A DNA stretch of 64,000 nucleotides from Bradyrhizobium japonicum USDA 6 (GCF_000284375.1 NC_017249.1:5062001-5126000), one strand, 5' to 3'; shown: positions 33,522-45,722, counted from the stretch's first letter. The notes: generated by a model not told the origin, from the letters alone. A program made the numbers and translations.

Positions 33522-35594
33522 TCAGTGAGCACGCAGCTTGGCGATGGCCAAGAACGTGGATTCACTTATCCCTGATATGCCTGAGCTCGATCCTTGAAAG
33601 AGGTTGAGCAAGGGAGATTGACCCTGGTCGATGCTCTGGCTGTTTCTGACGTCATACATGGCGGAGAACCGGCTCAACAGTTTTGCAACCTTCGCCGGAT
33701 CGGAAAGATCCTTGATCTTCATGAATCTGTCCACGACCTTGGCCTGCTGATCGATCTGCATCGAGGCCATCGAGTCAGGCAAATCGAAGGTGGTCCTGAA
33801 CACCTCCGAAAGAGCCTTGTCGGCAAGGATGTCGTATGCGGACGTGATTTCTCCCGCCTTTCGCTGGAAATAGAGCGCAAGGCGTACGCCGGGATTCGTA
33901 TCACCCTGCTGCTGCTCCAGGCTTTGCTGGAGATAGTTCGCCTGTGTTTCCCGGAATTGATCTCTCTTCTGAGGACCCATCATCGGGAGGCGCGCGACGT
34001 TACCCTTGCTGTCGAAGTTGAACGACGCAACGATGTCGGCAAAGCGAGGATCGCTCTGCGTGTTCGCGAAGCTCTTTGGGTTGTTCAGGTCGGAGCTGAA
34101 GATCTTCTCGAGAAATTCGGTGCTGACCTTCTTGGGGTCCAAACCCTTGGCCACGAGAATGAAATCGACCATCGGCCTGTTTGCGAGAAGGTCGGAAACG
34201 CTGTCGATGCCTGCGATTGCCTCCTGATAAGCCGTCGCATCCTTCGTGGCCTGTGCCCGAACGGCCGTCTGCTGCTGAGGGCTTGCCTGTTTCAGCGCTG
34301 CAATGACGTAGTTCTTCGCAATCTCGACGACTTCAGCCGAGTCCTGAGCCACCAAGGGGGTCGTCAGATTGCCTTTTGCGTCGAAGTTGAAAGCGCGCGC
34401 GAGCTCTACGTACCGGTTGTCCTTGAGGGTATAGACGAAGCTCTTGGGGTCACTGAGGTCGCTTTCGAGGACAGCCTTGACGGTGGCCTCCGAGACCCCC
34501 TTGGGGTCGAGGCCGACAGCGCCCAACGCAAAATCATACACGGCTGGTGTTGATACGAACGCCTGGATTGAATTGATCTTGAGGATGGCAGTTCTGAATT
34601 GCCTGGCTGCAAAGGCCTCGTTAAGCGGGCTTGCCGCCGAATAGACGGCGGCCTTGCTGTCGTCGAACCGCTTCTTCGTGATGGTGACGTTTGCAGCAGT
34701 CTGGGCGGACACGCCTGACGGAAGCGACCCGTCGGACGAAAACTCGAACGCGCCGGCCAGGTCTACAAACCCGCCAATCGTCGTGATCTGGTCGCCGAGG
34801 CTGGAAATGCTTTTCGTGTATGACTCCAGGTGACTTTTTTCGACCAGGATCTGGATGTTCAACTGGGTCACGTCGGCGCCCGGTTGCGATAGTTGGGCCT
34901 TGTAATCGGCTATCTTTAAATCAGCGGCGCTGGCATCCGATTTGGCTTGAGCAAGCTGGGCGTTGAGGCCGGTCAACTGAGAAGCGAAGGTGGTGTTGAC
35001 GTAGCTGTTCGGATCGGACGGATCGCTGCGCAAGACCTGACTTATCGTGTCACGCGGCCACTTGCTTTCATCGATCCCATATGCGGAATAGACATAGTTG
35101 CGAAGACGGTCGTTGTTCAGGAGCTGGTCTGCACTGCTGATGTTGCCGATTTCGGCACTGTAGTATTTCGAGTCGTCGGCAAGTGCATCGACCTGGCTCT
35201 TCTTGGTCGCCGTGTACAGATCGATCATCTCATCGATCTGCTTCTCCGATTGCGCAACCGGCGTCGCGCTGCCATTGAAGGAGAATGCCGCGGCAAACTC
35301 CTGGTAACGCTTGTCGACCAACTTGTTGACGAAGCTCTTTGGGTCGGAGAGGTCGCTCTCCAGCACCTTCTTCATGAAAGCCTTGGCGTAAGCCATGTCT
35401 TCCAGGCCATACGCCTTCATCGCGTAATGATACAGGCGATAGTCCTTCATGAAATCATCGACGGTCTTCACCTTGCCGATGTTGGCTTTGTAGTAAGCCG
35501 CCTCTCGCGCCACGTCCGCTTGCTGTTCGATCCGCGTCAGGGACTGCTTGAGATTGCGCGTGATGTAGCTGTAGCTAAAATACGTCGATACCAT
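33522..35594 (-). CDS. repeat protein with multiple DUF1217 units
   Basis: 690 residues. ATG 35594 is preceded by CGAGGAG. It carries four clear copies of a roughly 150-residue unit: VLESDLSDPKSFVNKL (about 90), VLRSDPSDPNSYVNT (about 190), VLESDLSDPKSFVYTL (about 375), IFSSDLNNPKSFANT (about 490), with a worn fifth (KDLSDPAKVAKLLS) near the end. A helical, Gln/Ala-rich coiled-coil-like stretch follows the second unit. No signal peptide. DUF1217 proteins are often encoded near flagellar genes, but none are here. Confidence 0.85.
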   Translation of the reverse strand: MVSTYFSYSYITRNLKQSLTRIEQQADVAREAAYYKANIGKVKTVDDFMKDYRLYHYAMKAYGLEDMAYAKAFMKKVLESDLSDPKSFVNKLVDKRYQEFAAAFSFNGSATPVAQSEKQIDEMIDLYTATKKSQVDALADDSKYYSAEIGNISSADQLLNNDRLRNYVYSAYGIDESKWPRDTISQVLRSDPSDPNSYVNTTFASQLTGLNAQLAQAKSDASAADLKIADYKAQLSQPGADVTQLNIQILVEKSHLESYTKSISSLGDQITTIGGFVDLAGAFEFSSDGSLPSGVSAQTAANVTITKKRFDDSKAAVYSAASPLNEAFAARQFRTAILKINSIQAFVSTPAVYDFALGAVGLDPKGVSEATVKAVLESDLSDPKSFVYTLKDNRYVELARAFNFDAKGNLTTPLVAQDSAEVVEIAKNYVIAALKQASPQQQTAVRAQATKDATAYQEAIAGIDSVSDLLANRPMVDFILVAKGLDPKKVSTEFLEKIFSSDLNNPKSFANTQSDPRFADIVASFNFDSKGNVARLPMMGPQKRDQFRETQANYLQQSLEQQQGDTNPGVRLALYFQRKAGEITSAYDILADKALSEVFRTTFDLPDSMASMQIDQQAKVVDRFMKIKDLSDPAKVAKLLSRFSAMYDVRNSQSIDQGQSPLLNLFQGSSSGISGISESTFLAIAKLRAH

Positions 35595-35837
35595 CGCGCA
35601 CTCCTCGCGGCTTTACGGTCCCGGACGTCCGTCAATCATTGCCGGGGTCGCGAGGTGGGAGCCGGCCTCATGCCGGCAACTGTCTCGTAGCTACGTTTTC
35701 TTAATTCGCACCCGGGTGGCGGATGGCGGGTTTGTTTCAATTTGTTTCCATCTGTTTCTCAGATGCAGCTTTCGCGGGGATTGTGTTCCTGATATGTTCT
35801 TATCAAAAGATGGGTCGGAGTGGGTTGGAAGCCGGGC

Positions 35838-36605
35838 ATGAGCCGAAGAAGCAATCGCACGATCAACCTGCCGGCGCCGTATCTGAAGCGGGTCTGGCTC
35901 GACCCGACGCAAGTTCGCGATCGGGAGGCTTATCCGTTTTGCCTGCCCATCTTTCCGGATGATTTCGAGCTCAACTTCGACGCCGCCATCACGATCATCG
36001 TCGGAGAGAATGGCACCGGGAAATCGACGATCCTCGAGGGAATCGCGGCGCTCGCCGGCTACGACGATGCCGGTGGCGGCAAGGGCTACATGCCCGTCGA
36101 CCATTCCGAAGCGCGGGAGAAGATGGGCGGCCAGCTTTCCAGGGCCTTGCGGGCAAGCTGGCTGCCGAAGATCACCAACGGCTGGTTTTTTCGTGCCGAG
36201 AGTTTTTTCTCGGTGGCGCGATATCTCGACAAGGCCGCACGTGATGCCGGCCAGGCCGGCCCCGACTTCCTGTCGCATTCCCATGGCGAAGGTTTTCTGC
36301 GCTTCTTCGAAGAACGCTGCCAGCGCCAGGGTATCTTCATCTTCGACGAGCCGGAATCGGCGCTGTCCCCGGCGCGTCAGATCGAATTCCTGAAGCTCTT
36401 GCGACGCATGGACGAATCCCGCATCTGCCAGGTCATCATGGCGACCCATGCGCCTCTGCTGATGGCTTATCCAAATGCGAGACTGTTGCGGTTGGGCAAA
36501 TACGGCCTGGAGCCGACGACGGTGGAGCAAACCGATCATTACCGGGTGATGCGCGAATTCTGTGACGATCCGCGCGGGTTCGTGGAGGCGACTCTGGCGG
36601 AATAG
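35838..36605 (+). CDS. AAA family ATPase (ABC-type/RecF-like)
   Basis: 255 residues from ATG 35838 (a GTG at 35820 is in frame). Walker A is GENGTGKST at about 60, an ABC-like signature SHGEGF precedes Walker B IFIFDEPESALSP, and the switch histidine is in MATHAPLL. Soluble, single ATPase domain, like orphan predicted ATPases in many bacteria. No transporter or nuclease partner lies next to it. Role unknown. Confidence 0.85.
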   Translation: MSRRSNRTINLPAPYLKRVWLDPTQVRDREAYPFCLPIFPDDFELNFDAAITIIVGENGTGKSTILEGIAALAGYDDAGGGKGYMPVDHSEAREKMGGQLSRALRASWLPKITNGWFFRAESFFSVARYLDKAARDAGQAGPDFLSHSHGEGFLRFFEERCQRQGIFIFDEPESALSPARQIEFLKLLRRMDESRICQVIMATHAPLLMAYPNARLLRLGKYGLEPTTVEQTDHYRVMREFCDDPRGFVEATLAE

Positions 36606-36636
36606 GCGAGGGCGCCCTCCCACGGTACTCGCTCTC

Positions 36637-36726
36637 TCCGTCGTCATTGCGAGCGCAGCGAAGCAATCCAGAATACTTCCGCGGCGGCAGTCTGGATTGC
36701 TTCGCTGTGCCGCTCGCAATGACGGA
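36637..36726. repeat. REP/REPIN-like inverted repeat
   Basis: Two near-identical arms of about 35 bases (36637-36672 and 36691-36726) face each other over an 18-base centre; both contain CATTGCGAGCG and GCGAAGCAATCCAGA. From memory this sequence is scattered through intergenic DNA of Bradyrhizobium and relatives. It follows the AAA ATPase gene. Confidence 0.8.
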
Positions 36727-36755
36727 GTGTGGAGCAGCGGCATTCCCTCTCTCGC

Positions 36756-36802
36756 GTCCCGGACGCGACGCAGCGCGCAGCGGTGCGGCGCAGAGCCGGG
36801 AC
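36756..36802. repeat. second short palindromic element
   Basis: GTCCCGG (36756-36762) and CCGGGAC (36796-36802) enclose a GC-rich core with GCAGCG and its complement-like partners. It resembles another dispersed palindromic family of Bradyrhizobium genomes (recalled, not checked) and lies 29 bases after the preceding repeat. Confidence 0.65.
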
Positions 36803-37421
36803 TCCATTGTGCGGAAATTGCGCTACGAAATTTGCACAGCGGCATACAGGCGAAGCCAAACATCCGGCCTTCCCTGCGCAGTGGTTTGACGGCTTATGCC
36901 GAGTTCTCGCCGGGGAGCGATGCACTATTGCCCCCGTCGCCTTGCGGATCACTGATGCACGCGCCCGGTTGGACCGCCACATCACTGCGAACTTGGCGCA
37001 CAGGCTCCGGGCGCCAGGACGGCACGGTTTTACCGTACGCAGGCTGCACTGGTCGTGTGCGCGCGGCGTTCGCTCACGGTTGCCCGCCCTGCAAACCACC
37101 TTCGCGCCGACGCCGCCTGCGTCGACCACGCCCCATCCCGCGTGTCGTGACGATCGCGATAACGCCCCTCGGCTCGGGTTGCGATGGTTCTATATATATG
37201 ATAATCCGAAATGCGGATAAAGAGAATTATTTCTGCGTGGTGTGGTTGACCCGCCCATTGGGTGTTTTGCCCGCCGGGCAGCGCAATGGGTGGTTGTGGG
37301 ACGCGCGAGTGCGCGCCGCAACGCCGCCATGAACAGGTCTCCCCTCGGCCGCAAAATGCGTTACCATGATCCCAGCGCGCCTCAAGTCGCGCACGATCAA
37401 CGAGACGCATGAGGAAACGAG
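36803..37421. other. non-coding stretch, probably degenerate repeat DNA
   Basis: About 620 bases with no credible gene. The text (for example CCGAGTTCTCGCCGGG, TTGCCCGCCCTGCAAACCA, GTTTTGCCCGCCGGGCA) looks like worn copies of dispersed repeat families. The AT-rich part at 37190-37240 (TATATATATGATAATCC) may hold the promoter of the downstream SRPBCC gene. Confidence 0.5.
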
Positions 37422-37991
37422 ATGAGGGTGACGATTGGACGGCGCACGGTCATGGGCGCGGTGCTGACTGCGGCGGGCGCGGTGGCTTTGACAGCGGCGT
37501 TTGGCCCGGCCTGGGCGCATGGGCCGACCCGGCAGAAGGTGCGCGAATCCATCGAGATCAACGCAGCCCCGGCCAAGGTGTGGGCCGCGATCGGCAATTT
37601 CCAGGACATGAGCTGGCTGCCGCCTGTCACCAAGACCGAGGGCGAGAAGGGCAATGAGATCGAAGCGACGCGGCGGCTGACCCTGACGGGAGGCGCCACC
37701 GTCGATGAGGAACTCTACAAGTTCGACGCAGCCGCGATGACCTATTCCTACCGGATCACCAAGGTGGACGTGAAGGTGCTGCCGGTCACCAATTACTCCT
37801 CGACGCTGACGGTGACGCCGAGCGCCGACGGCAAGGGCGCGACGCTGGAATGGGCGGGCGCGTTCTACCGCGGCTTCCCCAACAACGATCCACCGCCCGA
37901 GCTGAGCGACGAGGCCGCGGTGAAGGCGGTGAAGGGGCTTTATCAGGCCGGGCTCGAAGCGCTGAAGAAGAAGATCGAGAGCGGAAGCTGA
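37422..37991 (+). CDS. exported SRPBCC-family protein
   Basis: 189 residues. The N-terminus IGRRTVMGAVLTAAGAVAL has paired arginines and fits a Tat signal, cleaved near AWA. The mature part shows START/SRPBCC features: ESIEINAAPAKVWAAIGNFQDMSWLPPV and a C-terminal helix. Such folds bind hydrophobic ligands. The GTG start of the YVTN gene lies 2 bases after its stop, so the two form an operon. Confidence 0.82.
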   Translation: MRVTIGRRTVMGAVLTAAGAVALTAAFGPAWAHGPTRQKVRESIEINAAPAKVWAAIGNFQDMSWLPPVTKTEGEKGNEIEATRRLTLTGGATVDEELYKFDAAAMTYSYRITKVDVKVLPVTNYSSTLTVTPSADGKGATLEWAGAFYRGFPNNDPPPELSDEAAVKAVKGLYQAGLEALKKKIESGS

Positions 37992-37993
37992 CC

Positions 37994-38947
37994 GTGCGGT
38001 CGCGGGTCCTGGCGGCGCTCGCCGCCGGCCTTTGCGCTGCCAGCATTGGCAGCGCGTCCGCCGAAGAGGCATTCGTCACCAACCAGCTCAGCGACGATCT
38101 GATGGTCGTGGACCTCGCGACATCGCGCAGCGTTGCGACCATCCCAATCGGCGGCAAGCCGGCCGGCGTGGCCGTCAGCGCGGATGGGCGCTTTGCCTAT
38201 GTCACGAGTCCGGACGCCAAGGCGGTGACCGTGGTCGACGCGGCAACGCGGCAGGTCTCGGGGCGGATCGAGGTCGGCGGCGGGCCGCTCGGTATTGCCG
38301 TGACGCCCGATGGCAAGACGGTCTACGTCGCGGACTGGTATGCCGCCGCGGTGCGGGTGATCGATACGGCCTCGCGCAGCGTCATGGCCAGCATCGCGGT
38401 CGGCGCATCCCCGTCCGGCCTCGCGGTGACGCCTGACGGCAGGCTGCTGCTCTCGGCGGACCGCGACGACGACAACGTCTCGGTAGTGGACACCGCGACG
38501 CGTGAGCGCAAGGCGACCATCAAGGTTGGCACGCGTCCGTTCGGCGTCACCATCGATGCCGAGGGAAAACGCGCCTACACCGCCAATGTCGGCTCCAACG
38601 ACGTCTCGGTGATCGACATCGCCGCGAGCCAAGAGATCGGCCGCGTGCCGGTCGGGATGCGCCCCTACGCCGTGGCGCTGACGCAAGGGAGCGGCTTCGT
38701 CACCGACCAGTATGGCGGCACCGTCAGCGTGTTCGATCTGGCGACGCTGAAGCCGATCAAGCGGATCAATGTCGGCGACTATCCCGAAGGCATCAATGCG
38801 ACCGCCGACGGCAAGCGCGTCATCGTCGCCTGCTGGGAGAGCAACACATTGAGCATCATCGATGCCACCGAGCTGAAGGTGATCGGCGAGGTCAAGACCG
38901 GCGACGGCCCGCGGGCCTTCGGGGCGTTTTTGCGGAAGACGGAGTAG
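37994..38947 (+). CDS. periplasmic YVTN-family beta-propeller protein
   Basis: 317 residues from GTG 37994, 2 bases after the SRPBCC stop; the frame extends further upstream but overlaps that gene. A signal peptide ends near ASA. About seven propeller repeats of the type VVDLATSRSVATIPIGGKP and GIAVTPDGKTVYVADW follow, spaced about 42 residues. Such proteins accompany some PQQ-dependent dehydrogenase systems; no dehydrogenase is in the window, so that link is speculative. Confidence 0.88.
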   Translation: MRSRVLAALAAGLCAASIGSASAEEAFVTNQLSDDLMVVDLATSRSVATIPIGGKPAGVAVSADGRFAYVTSPDAKAVTVVDAATRQVSGRIEVGGGPLGIAVTPDGKTVYVADWYAAAVRVIDTASRSVMASIAVGASPSGLAVTPDGRLLLSADRDDDNVSVVDTATRERKATIKVGTRPFGVTIDAEGKRAYTANVGSNDVSVIDIAASQEIGRVPVGMRPYAVALTQGSGFVTDQYGGTVSVFDLATLKPIKRINVGDYPEGINATADGKRVIVACWESNTLSIIDATELKVIGEVKTGDGPRAFGAFLRKTE

Positions 38948-38961
38948 GGGCCGCGTCGCGC

Positions 38962-39885
38962 CTAGTTCGGCGCGGCAAACGCCTTCAACTTCAGGAAAAA
39001 GTCCTTCAGGATCGGGTTGCGATCCACATAGGTCACGTAGCGGATCGGATGCCGCCGGCGGTCGACGCTCCACGTGATCTGATCCGTGAGAACCGGGGCC
39101 GGGATGATCACGCTCGGTGCCCACACGGGGTTCAGCAGCCAGCCGACCGGCGCCATGTCCCAGATCTCCTTCGCCCAGCCCAGATGGTCGGACGAATAGT
39201 CCTTGAAGCGCATGGCGAGGAACGAGCCGATGCTGCCATGCGGTTCGACGTAGCGCTCGATCTCCGGCACCGTGCTGTGAAGGTGCGAGGTGACGCCTTT
39301 GCATGGCACGAGCACGAGCGGCACGCCGCTGTCGAACAGCACCTGCGCGCCGCCGACGTCCTGCTTGAGGTTGAACTCGATCGTATTAGGCCATTCCAGC
39401 GCATGACCGCCAAGCCAGACCACCACCACGCGGTCGATGATGTCGGGGGCCCTGAGCAGCGCCGAGGCGACATTGCTGATGGCGCCGATGGCAATGACGT
39501 AAAGCGGATTGTCAGGGGAGCCCGCGCGCGCCCGGGCCACGAGGTCATCGACGGCGGCCGCCTGCCGCGCCGTCTTGCCGGGGCCGACATAATCGGTGAC
39601 GCCGCGATGAACCAGGCCATCCGGCGCGATGTTCAGGCGCTCCAGCAGGCGGAGGATTTCCTGGTAGCTCAGCTCCATGCCGTGGCCGGGACTGTCGGCG
39701 CGTGTATTGAAGAACGGCGCGGCGTAGATCGCCTCGACGTCGAACCGGTCCTTCGACAGCAGCATCTGCACCAGCGCGAACTGATCGTCGATCTCGTTGT
39801 AGGTGTCGGTGTCGAGCACGACACGCACCTTGCCGACCGGCGGCTCCAGGAGTTTGAGGCGGGCTGTGTCCGAGAGTGTCATCAC
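38962..39885 (-). CDS. nucleoside hydrolase family protein
   Basis: 307-residue inosine-uridine-preferring nucleoside hydrolase-type protein that splits N-glycosidic bonds. The calcium-binding N-terminal motif is DTDTYNEIDDQFAL, a variant of DTDxGxDD. Also visible are VIAIGAISNVASAL and the C-terminal region VWAPSVIIPAPVLT. No signal peptide, so cytoplasmic. It converges with the YVTN gene and runs codirectionally with the HAD gene 32 bases upstream, perhaps nucleoside salvage together. Confidence 0.87.
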   Translation of the reverse strand: MMTLSDTARLKLLEPPVGKVRVVLDTDTYNEIDDQFALVQMLLSKDRFDVEAIYAAPFFNTRADSPGHGMELSYQEILRLLERLNIAPDGLVHRGVTDYVGPGKTARQAAAVDDLVARARAGSPDNPLYVIAIGAISNVASALLRAPDIIDRVVVVWLGGHALEWPNTIEFNLKQDVGGAQVLFDSGVPLVLVPCKGVTSHLHSTVPEIERYVEPHGSIGSFLAMRFKDYSSDHLGWAKEIWDMAPVGWLLNPVWAPSVIIPAPVLTDQITWSVDRRRHPIRYVTYVDRNPILKDFFLKLKAFAAPN

Positions 39886-39917
39886 CGTCTCCTTGGACCG
39901 GGAGTGTCGATTGCGGA

Positions 39918-40559
39918 TCAGGCTTTGAGCGGAATCCGGCAGACCACGTCCGCGATCTCATCCATCTGCGCGAACATGTGATCGGGCGCAAGCGCCTGCA
40001 AAGCCGCCGGCGCGGCATAGCCCCAGCGGACCGCGCCGCAGGCGATCCCCACCGCGCGCGCGGCCTCGATGTCGCGGACCTCGTCGCCGATCGCGATCAC
40101 GCGGCTCGGCTCCACGCCCGCGCGCCGGATGACGCGGCGGAATTTCGCGGGCTTGCCGAATAGCGACGCCGCGCAGTCAAAATGCGCAAACAGCGCGGCG
40201 GAATCGCCGAGCTTCTCGCGGGCATTGGCCTCGCTGTCCGAGGTCACCAGCGCAAGCTGCACGCCGTTCCCGGCCAGCGTCCGCAGCATCGTCTCGACGC
40301 CCGCAAACAGGGGAATCTCGCTAGCAGCCTCCGCCTTCAGCCGCCGCGCATGCCGCGCGATCGCCGGCAGCTTCCACAAGGGCACCTCGAGCCGGGCGAG
40401 GATCTCGCGCGACGAGGCATGCCGCAGTCCCTCGACATCCTCATCCGCGACACGACGAAAATTGAAGCGGTCGGCGACATCGTTGATGGTGCGCAGGAAC
40501 CACGGAAAGCTATCGGCGAGGGTACCGTCGAGGTCGAAGATGGCGAGGGAGTAGGGCAT
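39918..40559 (-). CDS. HAD-superfamily hydrolase (Gph/beta-PGM type)
   Basis: 213 residues from ATG 40559; a GTG at 40583 is in frame and neither start has a strong ribosome site. Motif I is IFDLDGTLADS, motif II VTSDS, motif III lysine in FGKPAKF, motif IV AIGDEVRDIEAA. A helical cap lies between motifs I and II, as in phosphoglycolate phosphatase-like enzymes. Substrate unknown. Upstream and codirectional with the nucleoside hydrolase. Confidence 0.85.
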   Translation of the reverse strand: MPYSLAIFDLDGTLADSFPWFLRTINDVADRFNFRRVADEDVEGLRHASSREILARLEVPLWKLPAIARHARRLKAEAASEIPLFAGVETMLRTLAGNGVQLALVTSDSEANAREKLGDSAALFAHFDCAASLFGKPAKFRRVIRRAGVEPSRVIAIGDEVRDIEAARAVGIACGAVRWGYAAPAALQALAPDHMFAQMDEIADVVCRIPLKA

Positions 40560-40775
40560 CGACGGCTTGTTTGGCGGGGTCACACGGCAAGAGTTGCAAG
40601 GCTATCGCCAATGCAAGCTGGCCGCGACAACCTTTAAGAACAAATCCGCGCTCGGAATGAACAATAGGAGGTACCCCACGAGGCAAAGAACCAGGAGGCG
40701 GCCAGTTACCTTGCCAAATGCCAAATCTAAGAAGGCATCAGCTCGCGGCCCGTCGGATGAGGAGGGACATCAATC

Positions 40776-43754
<2,979 letters not shown>

Positions 43755-43852
43755 CCGAGTTGCCCTCAAGGAATCCCAAAGGTGCGCGATCGCGCCAACA
43801 AAAAAGGCGCGCGTCGCCCGGAACCGGGATCGGCGCCGATGGGTATGCCAGC

Positions 43853-43867
43853 GAACGTAGGAAGAAC
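43853..43867 (-). promoter_or_regulatory. LexA box upstream of uvrA
   Basis: GAAC-GTAGGAA-GAAC exactly matches the alphaproteobacterial SOS operator GAAC-N7-GAAC (GTTC-N7-GTTC on the other strand). It lies 99-113 bases before the uvrA start codon. Confidence 0.8.
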
Positions 43868-43957
43868 GGGGACGGATTTCCAGTGGCGTGTGCGAATCGT
43901 CAACGGATTGTTGGCGCGCTGGCGGCATCTGGCAGGAGCAGGGCGCCCGGAACGTGC

Positions 43958-43984
43958 GAAGGGCCGGCGCGAGGCCAGCCCTTC
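43958..43984 (-). terminator. terminator of the first barrel gene
   Basis: An 11-bp stem (GAAGGGCCGGC / GCCAGCCCTTC, one mismatch) with loop GCGAG, between the 44070 gene stop and uvrA. A worn version of the hairpin that follows the other three barrel genes. Confidence 0.65.
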
Positions 43985-44069
43985 GTTCGCGTTTGAATGC
44001 GGATTTGGGGCAATCCGCACATGATCAGGACTTGAAGGTGACTTGGAGGCTCCTGAGGGAAGCTTTGTC

Positions 44070-44828
44070 TCAGTATTTGGCGACGACCGGGCCGCCCCAG
44101 CGGTAATTGATGCGGATCAGGCCCATGTCGATATCCTGGCCGATCCGGTCGGTGCGCGGCGGGAAGCCGCCGACGAGAGTTGCGAAGTCGGCGCTGTGAT
44201 GGCCGAGGAACACATGGTTGTACGCGCCGCCGACCGACCAGTTCTCGGCAAAACCCCATTCCACGCCGATGCCGATCGTGTAGCCCCAGCGGGTCTGGTT
44301 GACGCTGTTGAACGTCGCCGCCGCTGGCGCGCCCGGAAAGAAGGTGTCGTATTTGTCGTGGGCCACGGCTGCGCCGGCCTTGCCATAGAGCAGCAGATTG
44401 TTCACGGCGTAGCCGAGCTGGCCGGTGAACAGACCGAAGCTGTCGATCTTGGTCTGGTTCGTGATCGGCGCCAACGCCACGCTGACATTGCTGCCCTTGA
44501 AGTCGGCCCAGTTGCCCTGGCCCTCGATGCCGAACGCCCAGCGCGATTTCTGCCAGCGATAGCCGAGCTGTCCGCCGACCGTGCCACCGCCCGCATTGTG
44601 ACAGCCTTCGCCAACGGCCGGATCGACAGCGATGCCGAGCGCGCGGGTCACGCCCCAGCAGGCATGGGCCAAGCCGCCGCCGCCGTTGATGCCGGCATAG
44701 ATGCCGCTCCAGTCATAGACGGGAACGGCGGCCGCCGGCGCCTTGTAGAGCGGCAGATCGGCGGCGGTAGCAGGCGCGACCGCGCCGAGTGCGAACAGGC
44801 TGACCGCAGCCAGCATCCATGTCTTCAT
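44070..44828 (-). CDS. outer-membrane beta-barrel protein 1
   Basis: 252 residues from ATG 44828, preceded by GGGGACG. The signal peptide ends at TAA. Eight-stranded OmpW/Omp25-like barrel: YDWSGIYAGINGGGG first strand, GGQLGYRWQ, and the C-terminal INYRWGGPVVAKY ending in aromatic Tyr. An early surface loop has Cys in ACWGV and EGCHNAGGG, likely a disulfide. Last in transcription order of four tandem paralogs. Confidence 0.9.
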   Translation of the reverse strand: MKTWMLAAVSLFALGAVAPATAADLPLYKAPAAAVPVYDWSGIYAGINGGGGLAHACWGVTRALGIAVDPAVGEGCHNAGGGTVGGQLGYRWQKSRWAFGIEGQGNWADFKGSNVSVALAPITNQTKIDSFGLFTGQLGYAVNNLLLYGKAGAAVAHDKYDTFFPGAPAAATFNSVNQTRWGYTIGIGVEWGFAENWSVGGAYNHVFLGHHSADFATLVGGFPPRTDRIGQDIDMGLIRINYRWGGPVVAKY

Positions 44829-44916
44829 GTCACGTCCCCAACTCGAAGCCATTCGCGGACGCCTTGCGCGCGCCTCACGACTCCAAGACGGTTGGGTGCA
44901 CCCTCGCGCGAAAACA

Positions 44917-44941
44917 AAAGGCCGGCGCAAGGCCGGCCTTT
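44917..44941 (-). terminator. terminator of barrel gene 2
   Basis: A perfect 10-bp stem (AAAGGCCGGC / GCCGGCCTTT) with loop GCAAG; on the minus strand it is followed by TTTTGTTTTC. The surrounding 45 bases recur almost identically at 45881-45925. Confidence 0.85.
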
Positions 44942-44969
44942 CGTAACGCGATGGCGATGGAGGCGACGC

Positions 44970-45722
44970 TTAGTACTTCGCCACGACCGGGCCGCCGAAG
45001 GTGTAGTTCAGGCGAACGGTGCCCATATCGACGTCCTGCTTGATACGGTCGATGCGGTCGTTGATGCCGAGAAATGTGAACGAGTTGTTGCGCTGGCCCA
45101 TGAACAGATGGTCGTACTCGATCGCAACGGACCAGCCCGGCGCGAAACCGAATTCGAGGCCGGTGCCGACCGCACCGCCCCAGCGCGTCTCGCTTGCGCT
45201 GTCGAGGACAACGCCGCCGATTAGACCGTTGTACTTGGCGTGCGTGACGGCCGCGCCACCCTTCACGTACCAGAGCACGTTGTTCCAGGCATAGCCGACC
45301 TGGCCGGTGAACAAGCCAATCCCATCGATCTTGGTCTGGTTGACCAGCGGGGGCGGGGTAAGCACCAAGCTCGTATTCGAGCCCTTCAGGTTGGCCCAGT
45401 CGCCCTGGGCTTCAAGGCCGAACACCCAGTTGGCCGACTGCCAGCGATAACCGACCTGGCCACCGACGACGCCGCCGGTCGCATTGTGACAACCTTCCGC
45501 CGTGTCCGGACCGGCAATGCCGAAGATGTTGTTGACATCCCAGCAGTTGCGGCTCGAAGCGCCGCCGCCGTTGATGCCGAGGTAGAAGCCGGACCAGTTG
45601 TAGACCGAGGCCACAGCAATGGGCGCCTTGGTGTAGGGGCGGGCCGCCAAATCGGCCGCCGAGGCGGGAGCCAACGCGCTGAGTGCGAACAGGCTGGCCG
45701 AGGCCAGCAAAACCTTCTTCAT
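44970..45722 (-). CDS. outer-membrane beta-barrel protein 2
   Basis: 250 residues. Signal KKVLLASASLFALSALAPASA. It shares AARPYTKAPIAVASVYNWSGFYLGINGGGA with paralogs 3 and 4, has the loop cysteines (NCWDV, EGCHNATGG), the strand QVGYRWQSANWVFGLE, and ends LNYTFGGPVVAKY. Outer-membrane structural or surface protein, likely abundant. It has its own terminator, so probably its own promoter. Confidence 0.92.
   Translation of the reverse strand: MKKVLLASASLFALSALAPASAADLAARPYTKAPIAVASVYNWSGFYLGINGGGASSRNCWDVNNIFGIAGPDTAEGCHNATGGVVGGQVGYRWQSANWVFGLEAQGDWANLKGSNTSLVLTPPPLVNQTKIDGIGLFTGQVGYAWNNVLWYVKGGAAVTHAKYNGLIGGVVLDSASETRWGGAVGTGLEFGFAPGWSVAIEYDHLFMGQRNNSFTFLGINDRIDRIKQDVDMGTVRLNYTFGGPVVAKY

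Larger units (their letters stand above)
43755..44069. other. uvrA upstream region
   Basis: About 315 bases between uvrA and the first barrel gene. It contains the LexA box (43853-43867), the terminator of the barrel gene (43958-43984), and presumably the uvrA promoter. No additional gene seen. Confidence 0.5.

Noticed and set aside
30632..33565. 977-residue minus-strand frame across the acyl-CoA synthetase and DUF296 genes
   Set aside because: Covers two genes with clear family motifs on the plus strand; composition is His/Arg/Leu rich as expected for antisense of GC-rich codons.
37994..38947. YVTN/SRPBCC pair as part of a PQQ methanol/ethanol oxidation cluster
   Set aside because: No dehydrogenase, cytochrome or PQQ gene is in the window; only the general association is known.
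37943..39304. 453-residue minus-strand frame over the YVTN gene
   Set aside because: Antisense shadow; the opposite strand has obvious beta-propeller repeats.
40560..40775. Basic small frame after ATG 40657 near an AGGAGG
   Set aside because: It overlaps the 3' end of uvrA, the AGGAGG lies after the ATG, and the peptide has no recognisable features.
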